This document shows positions 56,886 through 64,000 of a DNA stretch of 64,000 nucleotides, piece after piece. This stretch comes from Phycobacter azelaicus. GTDB taxonomy: Bacteria; Pseudomonadota; Alphaproteobacteria; Rhodobacterales; Rhodobacteraceae. The notes under the pieces are model-generated. The model was given only the letters and a program-made list of their open reading frames with translations. It was not told the origin of the DNA and did no database searches. The stretch spans positions 3,380,001 to 3,444,000 of the forward strand of contig NZ_WKFH01000003.1 of NCBI RefSeq assembly GCF_014884385.1, written 5' to 3'. The translations under genes and the position numbers were made by a program. The first letter of the stretch is position 1, and each line of letters begins with the position of its first letter.

Positions 56886-58091
56886 TTAGCCTGCTGACTT
56901 TCTGAACAAGAAGGCTAGCTTTGCCGCTTCTTTGTCGCTGTCATGACGTTCCAGAACCCGCAGCCGCCCTTGTTTCCCCATTGCCGCCAACTGCTCTTTG
57001 GGAAGCCCTGCAATCTCGAGCACCGTTTCCGCCAATGCACTCTCATCGCCCGCGGGGATCAACCAGCCGGTTTCCCCTGCGACAACCAGCTCCGGCGTAC
57101 CTGCCACGTAAGTGGCAAGCACTGGTCTGGCAGCGGCCATTGCCTCCATCACCACCATGGGAAGCCCTTCGGCAAAGGAGGGCATCACCAGAACATGAGA
57201 AGTCGCAAGCTCGGCGCGCACCCCCGCCTCATCCAGCCAGCCCGTGAGGGTGACATTTGCGCCAAGGCCCGAGGTTTCGATCTCTCGCTCAAGATCCGGG
57301 CGCATCTCACCATCGCCGATCAGCGTGAGGTGCACCTCTGGCCGCGCTGCAACAATCCGTTTCATGGCGCGGATCAGCACCATCTGGCCCTTCTGCTCGA
57401 CAAACCGCCCAATCGCCACAAGGCGAAGCGGTGCATCGGGCAATGGGGCCGGGTCTGCAAATCGCTCGGGTTCGATCCCGCAATGTACGATCTTGATGCG
57501 GTCCCAACTGCCAAAATCCGCCCATCGGCTGAGCTGGCTTTTTCCAAAGCTGCTGATTGCTACAGTAAAAGCTGCCCGGTTCACCTTTTCTCCCAAGGAA
57601 AGGGCATGGGGGGCGTCGAATTCCTCCGGTCCATGAGTGGTAAAGCTGTAGGGAATACCGCTCAGTTCATGTGCCAGCATCGCGACGGCGCTTGCGTTGG
57701 TCCCAAAATGCGAATGCATGTGCTCTACGCCTTGTGCTGCGCACCGGCGGGCAACGTAAGCGGCCTCCACCAGATAAAGTATATGCCTCAGACTCCCTAC
57801 CCTCGATGCACGCCCAAGGCGGAGCGCAAGCACAAACGCGCGCAGAAACCTCCGTGGCGCTGTCAGCCCGCACAGCAGTGGGGTCAGGACAAGCCCTGCC
57901 CATCCGGCCTTCAATACATAGTGGGTCCGGCGCGCTTCCTCCTGGTCGCCCGCATCCACGAGAGGCGCCTCGCTGGCGCGCATGGCACAACGCAGAACCT
58001 CTATCCCTTGCCGCTCCAGCGCCTGTACCTCGCGGCGAATAAAACTATGCGAAGGCTGCGGATAAGTATTCAGAATATAGCCAACTTTCAC
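56886..58091 (-). CDS. Glycosyltransferase family 4
   Basis: 401 residues, GT-B fold. N-terminal acceptor domain (YILNTYPQPSHSFIRREVQAL, MHSHFGTNA, YSFTTHGPEEF) and C-terminal nucleotide-sugar domain (LRLVAIGRFVEQKGQMVLI, LTLIGDGEMRPDLE, and FAEGLPMVVMEAMAAARPV carrying the EX7E motif). Resembles transferases of colanic-acid and succinoglycan-like loci. Starts with GTG at 58091 and diverges from the flippase gene across 262 bp. Confidence 0.92.
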   Translation of the reverse strand: MKVGYILNTYPQPSHSFIRREVQALERQGIEVLRCAMRASEAPLVDAGDQEEARRTHYVLKAGWAGLVLTPLLCGLTAPRRFLRAFVLALRLGRASRVGSLRHILYLVEAAYVARRCAAQGVEHMHSHFGTNASAVAMLAHELSGIPYSFTTHGPEEFDAPHALSLGEKVNRAAFTVAISSFGKSQLSRWADFGSWDRIKIVHCGIEPERFADPAPLPDAPLRLVAIGRFVEQKGQMVLIRAMKRIVAARPEVHLTLIGDGEMRPDLEREIETSGLGANVTLTGWLDEAGVRAELATSHVLVMPSFAEGLPMVVMEAMAAARPVLATYVAGTPELVVAGETGWLIPAGDESALAETVLEIAGLPKEQLAAMGKQGRLRVLERHDSDKEAAKLAFLFRKSAG

Positions 58092-58353
58092 AGAAAACCT
58101 GCCCCGCCTGATCTAAGGCACCCAAACGGGCGCCATCTTTTGCGGCAGGTTATACTCTGACAATTGCCCTGCCTAGAGCCATGCGGATACAGGCCACGCC
58201 TTTGCATCAATTGAGGTTTTCTGCCCCTATTGTAGCGCCGCTCAAGCGGCTAGCACCCATGGCGCCCGAAAACCGGGGCAATCGGATTGACCTCGTCTCT
58301 ACCGCTGCCTAGCGTGCTGGGGACTTATTCGGCCAGTACATCAAGGAACCGGG

Positions 58354-59721
58354 ATGCTAAAGCACGCTGCCGCTTTTTCCGGACAGGGCCTGCTGGCGCG
58401 GGTGCTGCGTTCGGCGTCCTGGCTGATGATCGGCTACGGCGGCAGTCAGGCCCTGCGCCTTGCCGCCAATCTGATCCTGGCGCGGCTTTTGTTCCCAGAA
58501 GCCTTCGGCCTGATGGCTCTGATTACTGTCGTGACAGTAGGACTGTCGCTCTTTTCTGACGTGGGTATCGGCCCAGCTATCGCGCAAAACCCGCGCGGTG
58601 ACGATCCCGATTTCCTCAATACCGCCTGGACGATCCAGGTCATCAGGGGATTTGGCCTTTGGGCGATGACATTCGTGCTGGCATGGCCAGTTGCCCGGCT
58701 TTATGACGCGCCCGATCTGATGCTCTACCTACCCATTGCCGGGATTGCCCTGGTGATCGCTGGCTTCAACCCAACCCGGATCGAAACCGCGCATCGACAT
58801 CTTCTTGTCGGAAGGCTCACGGCCCTCGATCTGGCTGCTCAGGCCATAGGTGTGGGCATGATGGTTTTGCTGGCATGGGCAACACAGTCGGTGCTGGCGC
58901 TGGTGCTGGGCGGCGTCATTCAGGCTGGCGCGAAACTGATGATTACACACTATGGCCTACCCGGAGAAAGGAACCGTTTTCGCTGGGAGCCGAAGGCAGC
59001 CAAGGAACTGATCCGTTTTGGCAAGTGGATTTTCCTCTCTACAGCCTTCTGGTTTCTGACCTCGCAAGGCGACCGCGCCATCCTGGGACGCTTTGTGGCG
59101 CTGGATGTGCTGGGGATCTACAATATCGGCTATTTCCTGGCGAGTTTCCCCATGCTTCTGGGCCATGCCGTCAATCAGCGCCTGATGATCCCCGTCTATC
59201 GAGACAAGCCTGCCGATGGTCCTCCCGAGAACCGACGCAAGCATCGCATGCTGCGCGCCGGGCTCAGCGCCGTCATTCTGTCGATGTTGCTTGCAATGGC
59301 CTGGATCGGCCCGTGGCTGACCGAACTCCTGTATGATGCGCGCTACCAGCAGGCCGGCGTGATGATCGTGCTGATCTCACTTGCGCTGGCTCCGGCCGTG
59401 ATCACCATGACCTATGATCAGGCCGCGCTGGCCGCCGGGGACAGCAGGGCGTTCTTTGTCTTTACGGCCAGCCGGGCGCTGTTGCAGACGGGACTGTTTC
59501 TGTTCGGCACGCTATGGTTCGGTCTACCCGGTGGCATTGTGGCCCTAGGTCTCGCGATGGTCGCCGCCTACCCTGTTCTGATCTGGCTTGCCCGTCGCCA
59601 CGGAGCATGGGATCCGTGGCATGACCTTGTTTGCACCCTGTCCGTGGTGGTGTTTGGGGGTGGTGCACTGGCCTGGCACTGGACCACGGTTCAGACTCTG
59701 ATTGCTGCTCTCGCGCCTTGA
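58354..59721 (+). CDS. Wzx-type polysaccharide flippase
   Basis: 455 residues with 12-14 membrane helices, MATE/PST superfamily: opening LRSASWLMIGYGGSQALRLAA, then RLLFPEAFGLMALITVV and GDRAILGRFVALDVLGIYNIGYFL. Moves undecaprenyl-linked repeat units to the periplasmic face, where the Wzy-like protein joins them. Start MLKHAAAFSGQG follows ACCGGG. Ends 19 bp from the convergent Wzz-like gene. Confidence 0.92.
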   Translation: MLKHAAAFSGQGLLARVLRSASWLMIGYGGSQALRLAANLILARLLFPEAFGLMALITVVTVGLSLFSDVGIGPAIAQNPRGDDPDFLNTAWTIQVIRGFGLWAMTFVLAWPVARLYDAPDLMLYLPIAGIALVIAGFNPTRIETAHRHLLVGRLTALDLAAQAIGVGMMVLLAWATQSVLALVLGGVIQAGAKLMITHYGLPGERNRFRWEPKAAKELIRFGKWIFLSTAFWFLTSQGDRAILGRFVALDVLGIYNIGYFLASFPMLLGHAVNQRLMIPVYRDKPADGPPENRRKHRMLRAGLSAVILSMLLAMAWIGPWLTELLYDARYQQAGVMIVLISLALAPAVITMTYDQAALAAGDSRAFFVFTASRALLQTGLFLFGTLWFGLPGGIVALGLAMVAAYPVLIWLARRHGAWDPWHDLVCTLSVVVFGGGALAWHWTTVQTLIAALAP

Positions 59722-59740
59722 GATGAGAAGGCCGGGGACG

Positions 59741-60961
59741 TTAGTCCCGTTTGCGTCGCTGTTTCACAGTCGGAATTGTCACGACCGGCATCAAGCCGGT
59801 TTCGCGCTTCATTTGGGCCGCAGATCGCAGGACGGGCTTGTGCATATCCATCAGGAAGGCAATCACCATACCCAACATAAGGCTGGCCACAGCGCCAAGT
59901 CCCGCTTTGCGCTTACGCCCTCCGGTCACTGGATAATCTGGCAAGGCGGCCGGTTCCAGAATGGTCAGTCGCTCGGATTGGCGGGATGTCTCAAGGCGAA
60001 AGCCGATCTCGGCTTCGTTGAGGCGTGCTCGCACAATATCCAGCTCCCCCTGCAACTGATCACGGCGCCGCTCATACGCCGCCAACTGGCGCTCGACCTC
60101 GGGCGTTGTTTCAAGAGTTTGCTCCAACTCTGCCTTGCGCTGTTTCAGCAGGTCACTTTGTGCCAAAAGAGTCGCCAGCTGTTCCTGGAATTCCTCCAGC
60201 ATCCGCTGCGCCGTGGCAGGTCTTTCGGTCGCAACCGCCTGATCCGCAGCGCGGCGGATCTGGATCTCCTCGCGGGCGATATCCAGTAAGGCTTCGTTCA
60301 AGGTCGCAATCTCCGCCTGACGAAACTCCAGCGCTCCGGGCTGAGCGACATCGTTTTCCGCCCGGAAAGCAGCGACCTCATCCTCCAACGCCAGCAAGTC
60401 CCTTGCCAGGGCCTGTTCTTTTGCTGAGAAGAAATTGAGCGTCTCACGGGCCTGTTCGATGCGGGAATTCACACTCAACTCGATCGTCCGACGGCCAAAT
60501 TCCGCAGCAACGTCTCGGGCCTGTTCGGGGCTCGGCATGCGGGCCGTGATCGTGAGAACGGCAATGGTGCCATCATCTGCAAAGCCTTCCCGCACTGCGG
60601 CCACACCGGTGATGGACACGTTTTCGCGAACCCGAGCCACCAGTTCAGATGGTTTTAGATCGGGAAGGTCCGCGTATAGGCCAAAGGTCTCCACGATTTC
60701 TAGGATGGAGCCACGCGCCATCAATCGCTGTTCGATCAACTGCATCCGGCGTGCGGTCGATCCCTCAACCGTTGATTTGGCCAGATCGTCGGCGATGGTG
60801 GGTTGGGCCACCTGGATGACTTCGGAGCTTTCGTAAAGGTGCTGTTGCTGGGCAGCGAACCACACCGATGCTACAGAGCCGAGACAAAACACCACAAGAA
60901 TAAGAACTGCGCGCCGACGCAGCATGTCCAGAAAATCCTGCAGCGAGTGGATGGAGCCCAT
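59741..60961 (-). CDS. Wzz-type chain-length determinant protein
   Basis: 406 residues: membrane helices near 15-33 and 352-372 flank a long periplasmic coiled-coil part (about 190-310, rich in LEDEVAAFRAEND and EEFQEQLATLLAQ-type heptads). The N-terminal Wzz domain has FLDMLRRRAVLILVVFCLG. Sets polymer length and, with a separate tyrosine-kinase-like ATPase, drives export. The 3' partner is encoded upstream in the same direction (kinase-like gene, 112 bp before), consistent with an ExoY-kinase-Wzz operon on the minus strand. Confidence 0.9.
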   Translation of the reverse strand: MGSIHSLQDFLDMLRRRAVLILVVFCLGSVASVWFAAQQQHLYESSEVIQVAQPTIADDLAKSTVEGSTARRMQLIEQRLMARGSILEIVETFGLYADLPDLKPSELVARVRENVSITGVAAVREGFADDGTIAVLTITARMPSPEQARDVAAEFGRRTIELSVNSRIEQARETLNFFSAKEQALARDLLALEDEVAAFRAENDVAQPGALEFRQAEIATLNEALLDIAREEIQIRRAADQAVATERPATAQRMLEEFQEQLATLLAQSDLLKQRKAELEQTLETTPEVERQLAAYERRRDQLQGELDIVRARLNEAEIGFRLETSRQSERLTILEPAALPDYPVTGGRKRKAGLGAVASLMLGMVIAFLMDMHKPVLRSAAQMKRETGLMPVVTIPTVKQRRKRD

Positions 60962-61073
60962 TGCGCGTCTCTTTTGTTCCCGTTGAGTTGACGTGGCTTT
61001 GCTGGTCTTTTAAAGGCCCGATCAGGCCTTTTGATCATGGTAAAAGGGCAAAACTTTGGCCGCCAATCGAAAG

Positions 61074-61973
61074 TTATGCGACGGCCGCAAGGCCATTTGC
61101 ACCACGTCCGCGATTGAGGAGCACACCCAGCAGCGGCACTTGCCCGGCGAGGATCTGCTCGCAGGCTGCCAATTGCGCGGCGGTGGTCTGTGTGCCATCA
61201 GAAATCAATAGCACACCATCGACCTGCGCCAGAACCGCAGCGGCATCGTCATATTCAAGAAGCGGCGGCAGATCGAGCAGCACAGTTTCCGCCTCAGTGC
61301 GCAGGATCATGTCGTCCAGAACCGCGGCGCTTCGGCGATCGTGCAGGATTTCGGCCGCATTTTCGGGACGTGCTGCGTTTAGGCCCAGCGCCAGTGTCTC
61401 AAGCGGCCGGAGCAAAGCCTCTTCGATTGGCACCTCCCCTGTAAGGAACCGCGGCAGATCCCCTTGCGCCTCCAGACCCAGTGCCGCGGCAACGCCGGGC
61501 GTGCGAAAGTTGAAATCCATCAGCACTGTTCGGCTGGACGCAACACGCGCAAGGCTCAAAGCCAGGTTCACGGCGGTAAAGGTGGTCCCGCAGCCTGTTG
61601 TTGGGGCACAGACGGCTATGCTACGCCATCCACGTGCCTTGAGCGTCTGCAAGAGCCGCGTGCGCAGCAGATCGAACGCCCGCGCAGCGGGTGCATTGCG
61701 CCAGGCAGACACCAATGGCACAGCAGTCGCGACAGGATTTTCCGCATCAAAGGGAACCAAGGGCAGTCTGTCCCAAAGCGGCGGGAGTTTTGCCGGCAGC
61801 AAAAACGCCTCTTCGGATTTGGCGTAGGGGTCTGCCTTTCCCCTGCCACCGCCCGAAAATTCCGCAGGCTGATAAGCTGATTCAGCCTCGTGCAAAATTT
61901 CCATGTTGGGGTCAGAAGCCGTGGACGACCTTTGCGTCCTGCGGCGAAACCTTTTGAAGCCCTGTTGCGTCAT
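61074..61973 (-). CDS. BY-kinase-like ATPase (CpsD/CapB/ExoP C-terminal family) with degenerate Walker A
   Basis: 299 residues. Cytoplasmic P-loop ATPase partner of the Wzz-like protein. Walker A region is CAPTTGCGTTFTAVNLALSL; the usual GCGK[ST] lysine is Thr. Walker A' is SRTVLMDFNFRTPG and Walker B is ETVLLDLPPLL. The C-terminus (RGRGANGLAAVA) has no tyrosine cluster, normally the autophosphorylation tail. It may therefore be a pseudo-kinase with a structural or regulatory role. Lies between the ExoY-type and Wzz-like genes on the same strand. Confidence 0.82.
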   Translation of the reverse strand: MTQQGFKRFRRRTQRSSTASDPNMEILHEAESAYQPAEFSGGGRGKADPYAKSEEAFLLPAKLPPLWDRLPLVPFDAENPVATAVPLVSAWRNAPAARAFDLLRTRLLQTLKARGWRSIAVCAPTTGCGTTFTAVNLALSLARVASSRTVLMDFNFRTPGVAAALGLEAQGDLPRFLTGEVPIEEALLRPLETLALGLNAARPENAAEILHDRRSAAVLDDMILRTEAETVLLDLPPLLEYDDAAAVLAQVDGVLLISDGTQTTAAQLAACEQILAGQVPLLGVLLNRGRGANGLAAVA

Positions 61974-62160
61974 TCCCTACACTATCACCTTCTTCGCGCG
62001 CACTGATCTGGCTTGAGTGAAAACAGAACTGCACCGTTCGCCAGATAACTCCGAGCCCGCACATTACCATTTCCTTGGATCGAAAACAGCTGGGAGGCTG
62101 AGGACCCTTTGTCCGGTTTGCTGCGCTTTGACGGACAATTCGCTTCCTAACAACAAAGGA

Positions 62161-62976
62161 TTAATATCCAGTGCCCTTCACTATGACACCGAAGGTGCGC
62201 ACGATCAGCCCAAGGTCCGTCCCGAGCCCGAGGCTACGGCGATATTCTGAATCCAGCTTGGCGCGGAAAGCAAAGGTGCTCTCGTTGCGCGCGGAAACCT
62301 GCCACAGGCCGGTCAAACCGGGCTTGAGGTCAAAATAGTCTGTCGCATCGCCGTAAAGAGCCTCCTGGTCTGTCATCATTGGCCGTGGACCAACGAGGCT
62401 CATCTCCCCTTTGATCACGTTCCACAGTTGCGGCAATTCATCTAGCGAGGTCATGCCCAAAATGCGGCCAATACGGGTGATGCGCGGGTCATTCTTGAGC
62501 TTTTGCGTGGTCTCCCACTCATGCCGCAGGGCCGGATCCTGCGCAAGGTAGAGCTTGAGCCGAGCATCAGCATCCCGGACCATCGTGCGGAGTTTGAGAA
62601 TGCGGAACCGCTTGCCGTTCCGACCAAGGCGTTCCTGCGTGTAGAACGGAGCCCCACCTTCGACCATGAGCGCAAGAGCACAGAACAGCATGATCGGCAG
62701 GACGACAGGCAACGACAGCAGCGTCAGCGCCAGATCGAGGCTTCTTTTTCCAAACAATTGGTAGAGGCCTGGGTTGGCCTTCGGCCGGGCGTGAAGCCTT
62801 GAAACATCGGACGACAGGCGTTGGCCCACTGGCGTTTCCGACATACTTTGATCAAACAAGACGTTATTTATGGGCCCCTCGTTTGAACAAAGCGCCCTCC
62901 CTTTGTGAGGCGTTCCCAAACCAATGAACAGGGACTGCTGGTTCACTTTAAATCCATTGTTGAACAAGTTTCTCAT
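62161..62976 (-). CDS. Undecaprenyl-phosphate sugar phosphotransferase (ExoY/WcaJ-type initiating transferase)
   Basis: 271 residues. One hydrophobic helix (about 82-105, LALTLLSLPVVLPIMLFCALAL) and the catalytic cytosolic domain: FRILKLRTMVRDAD, GMTSLDELPQLWNVIKGEMS, VGPRP and KPGLTGLWQVSARNE. Puts the first sugar-1-phosphate on undecaprenyl phosphate. A Met at 62844 would give a more typical length, but the longer start at 62976 has a strong GGGGGAG ribosome site seven bases upstream, so I prefer it. First gene of the minus-strand operon with the kinase-like and Wzz-like genes. Confidence 0.93.
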   Translation of the reverse strand: MRNLFNNGFKVNQQSLFIGLGTPHKGRALCSNEGPINNVLFDQSMSETPVGQRLSSDVSRLHARPKANPGLYQLFGKRSLDLALTLLSLPVVLPIMLFCALALMVEGGAPFYTQERLGRNGKRFRILKLRTMVRDADARLKLYLAQDPALRHEWETTQKLKNDPRITRIGRILGMTSLDELPQLWNVIKGEMSLVGPRPMMTDQEALYGDATDYFDLKPGLTGLWQVSARNESTFAFRAKLDSEYRRSLGLGTDLGLIVRTFGVIVKGTGY

Positions 62977-63453
62977 TCACTCCCCCTTAAATCGCCGAGG
63001 AACACTTCGGCGCCCCGCGCCCTGCGGAACTGGTTACACTGCTTTGCCCGGCACAACACTCGCCAGATAACGCATCCATTTTGGTAGGATCAGTGAGATG
63101 CACCCCCATGCACCTCCCGCTGCACCACATCCTCCGAACCGGTTCAGAAGACCAACGAAATTGCGTCCATCCAACTTTAGTACATTTTTAACAAAAATGC
63201 CCAAATTTAGCGGAAAAGGGTTAAGAGCGGCCACATTTGGCACCCGGCGCCAAGCAAGGCGAAACAATACACCAGCGCGTTCATCAACTGTTTCCAGCGC
63301 AGCGACTTCCAGTTACTAGAATCAATCGCAGTGCATGTCGGCAGCATCTGCTCAGAGCTGACCGCCCCCTGTTTAGAGTCTCTTCTCGCTAGGCTCTCAG
63401 GGACAAAGCTCCCGCTGAAGACGTGCCCTCCGGGCAGAATGCGCCGGTTTAGG
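62977..63453. other. Long intergenic region upstream of the ExoY-type gene
   Basis: 477 bp, more AT-rich than its surroundings around 63170-63230 (e.g. ACATTTTTAACAAAAATG). It presumably contains the exopolysaccharide operon promoter. I found no confident promoter, operator or small gene; open frames crossing it lack any recognisable features. Confidence 0.55.
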
Positions 63454-64000
63454 TCAACCCTTGTTTCGAAAACGGCCTGGGCTATGCCCTGTCCATCGCT
63501 TGAAGGCATCGTTGAAGGAGGACAAACTGCGATAGCCCAGCAGATTTGAGATCCGCGCAAGGTTCAAATTCGTTTCGCTCAGATATTTCTGCGCCATTTG
63601 CAATCTCAAGGCTTCCAGGATCTCAAAATAGCTCGTCCCAAAGTCATCCAGTTTGCGCGACAGCGTTCGTGAACTCATCCCGAGATCCGCCGCGACCTGC
63701 TCCAAGGAGAGGTTATCTGCTCCGATCCTTTGGGCGATACGCTGACGCACCTGCTCTGGCAGTTCCATCCGCTTTGGCCCGAGCGTGCCAAGATCTGCGA
63801 TCGCGGATTTCTTCAATATCCGATGCAAACGAGGATCTGCAGTCACCAGTGCAACAGTCCTGTCCGACGGTGAGAAGTCTAAACGATTGAGTGGCGCATG
63901 GTATATGACCTTGCAGCCATAGAACTCGTCGAGTTCGGTGCGGTTCGACACCGGTGCGTGCGTGAAGGCGACTTTCCTCAAAACGATCTGCCGCTGCGTG
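63454..64000 (-). CDS. AraC-family transcriptional regulator (5' end outside window)
   Basis: C-terminal about 180 residues visible; the frame stays open to the right edge, so the TTG at 63981 is not the start. The visible N-terminal part (KVAFTHAPVSNRTELDEFYG CKV split across the Arabinose_bd-type pattern) matches the end of the ligand domain of the OruR/ArgR-like AraC group. Two helix-turn-helix motifs follow: LSLEQVAADLGMSSRTLSRKL and LARISNLLGYRSLSSFNDAF, then RWTGHSPGRFR. It may control the adjacent exopolysaccharide genes (inference from position only). Confidence 0.88.
   Translation of the reverse strand, partial: TQRQIVLRKVAFTHAPVSNRTELDEFYGCKVIYHAPLNRLDFSPSDRTVALVTADPRLHRILKKSAIADLGTLGPKRMELPEQVRQRIAQRIGADNLSLEQVAADLGMSSRTLSRKLDDFGTSYFEILEALRLQMAQKYLSETNLNLARISNLLGYRSLSSFNDAFKRWTGHSPGRFRNKG

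Noticed and set aside
63207..63560. 117-codon minus-strand frame before the AraC gene end
   Set aside because: No homology, no ribosome site recognised, and it overlaps the AraC-type coding end.
1..64000. CRISPR arrays, insertion sequences, tRNA/rRNA genes, phage genes
   Set aside because: No regularly spaced repeats, transposase or integrase reading frames, or cloverleaf/rRNA sequences were seen on reading; a dedicated scan was not possible.

Overview
The window reads as the chromosome of a marine alphaproteobacterium of the Rhodobacteraceae (Roseobacter group). The basis is overall protein character, high GC, a gcvTHP operon behind a tandem glycine riboswitch, a complete urate-to-glyoxylate gene set with the membrane urate oxidase PuuD, a glutamine-synthetase-like/Rieske pair, and small proteins typical of this family (Hint-domain protein, YgaP-like DUF2892 protein). 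This is inference from recognised families; no database search was possible. I saw no rRNA, tRNA, CRISPR array, transposase or phage gene.

Layout. 1-6.6 kb: 3' part of a FadJ-type beta-oxidation enzyme, a Hint-domain protein, a sulfotransferase, an EamA exporter gene broken by a frameshift, an acyl-CoA synthetase, and a small membrane protein behind a striking ATTC-N8-GAAT inverted repeat. 6.7-10.6 kb: a membrane protein with a peptidase-like but metal-site-less domain, a chemoreceptor and an orphan periplasmic binding protein. 10.9-15.7 kb: glycine cleavage genes gcvT-gcvH-gcvP (minus strand) under a tandem glycine riboswitch. 15.8-28.9 kb: a glutamine-synthetase-like enzyme, a Rieske oxygenase, an IclR regulator and the purine-ring degradation genes (ureidoglycine aminohydrolase, xanthine/uracil permease, ureidoglycolate lyase, allantoinase-OHCU decarboxylase fusion, hydroxyisourate hydrolase, LysR regulator, urate oxidase), with a GAPDH and a small secreted protein interposed. 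Glyoxylate from urate can feed glycine and the glycine cleavage system next door. 29.1-35.4 kb: tamA-tamB, then a convergent glucokinase.

35.5-63 kb is a Wzx/Wzy-type exopolysaccharide locus: glycosyltransferases, a WecG/TagA transferase, a Wzy-like polymerase, a Wzx flippase, a Wzz-like protein, a BY-kinase-like ATPase and an ExoY-type initiating sugar transferase. Embedded in it is one tightly coupled 16 kb operon (40448-56760) encoding a type I PKS (KS-AT-KR-DH-ACP-TE), a glycosyltransferase, an NRPS starter module (formyltransferase, half condensation domain, adenylation domain interrupted by a MupA/Atu3671-type luciferase-like monooxygenase, carrier protein), a phosphopantetheinyl transferase, an exported SGNH-type protein, and a second SGNH domain fused to a clan GH-A-like barrel. 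This is the most unusual part of the window. It could make an N-formylated, oxidised aminoacyl-polyketide that decorates, or is handled with, the polysaccharide. In this sequence the PKS reading frame carries a single in-frame TAA inside the DH domain, so the pathway may be inactive, or the base may be an error. The window ends inside an AraC-type regulator.
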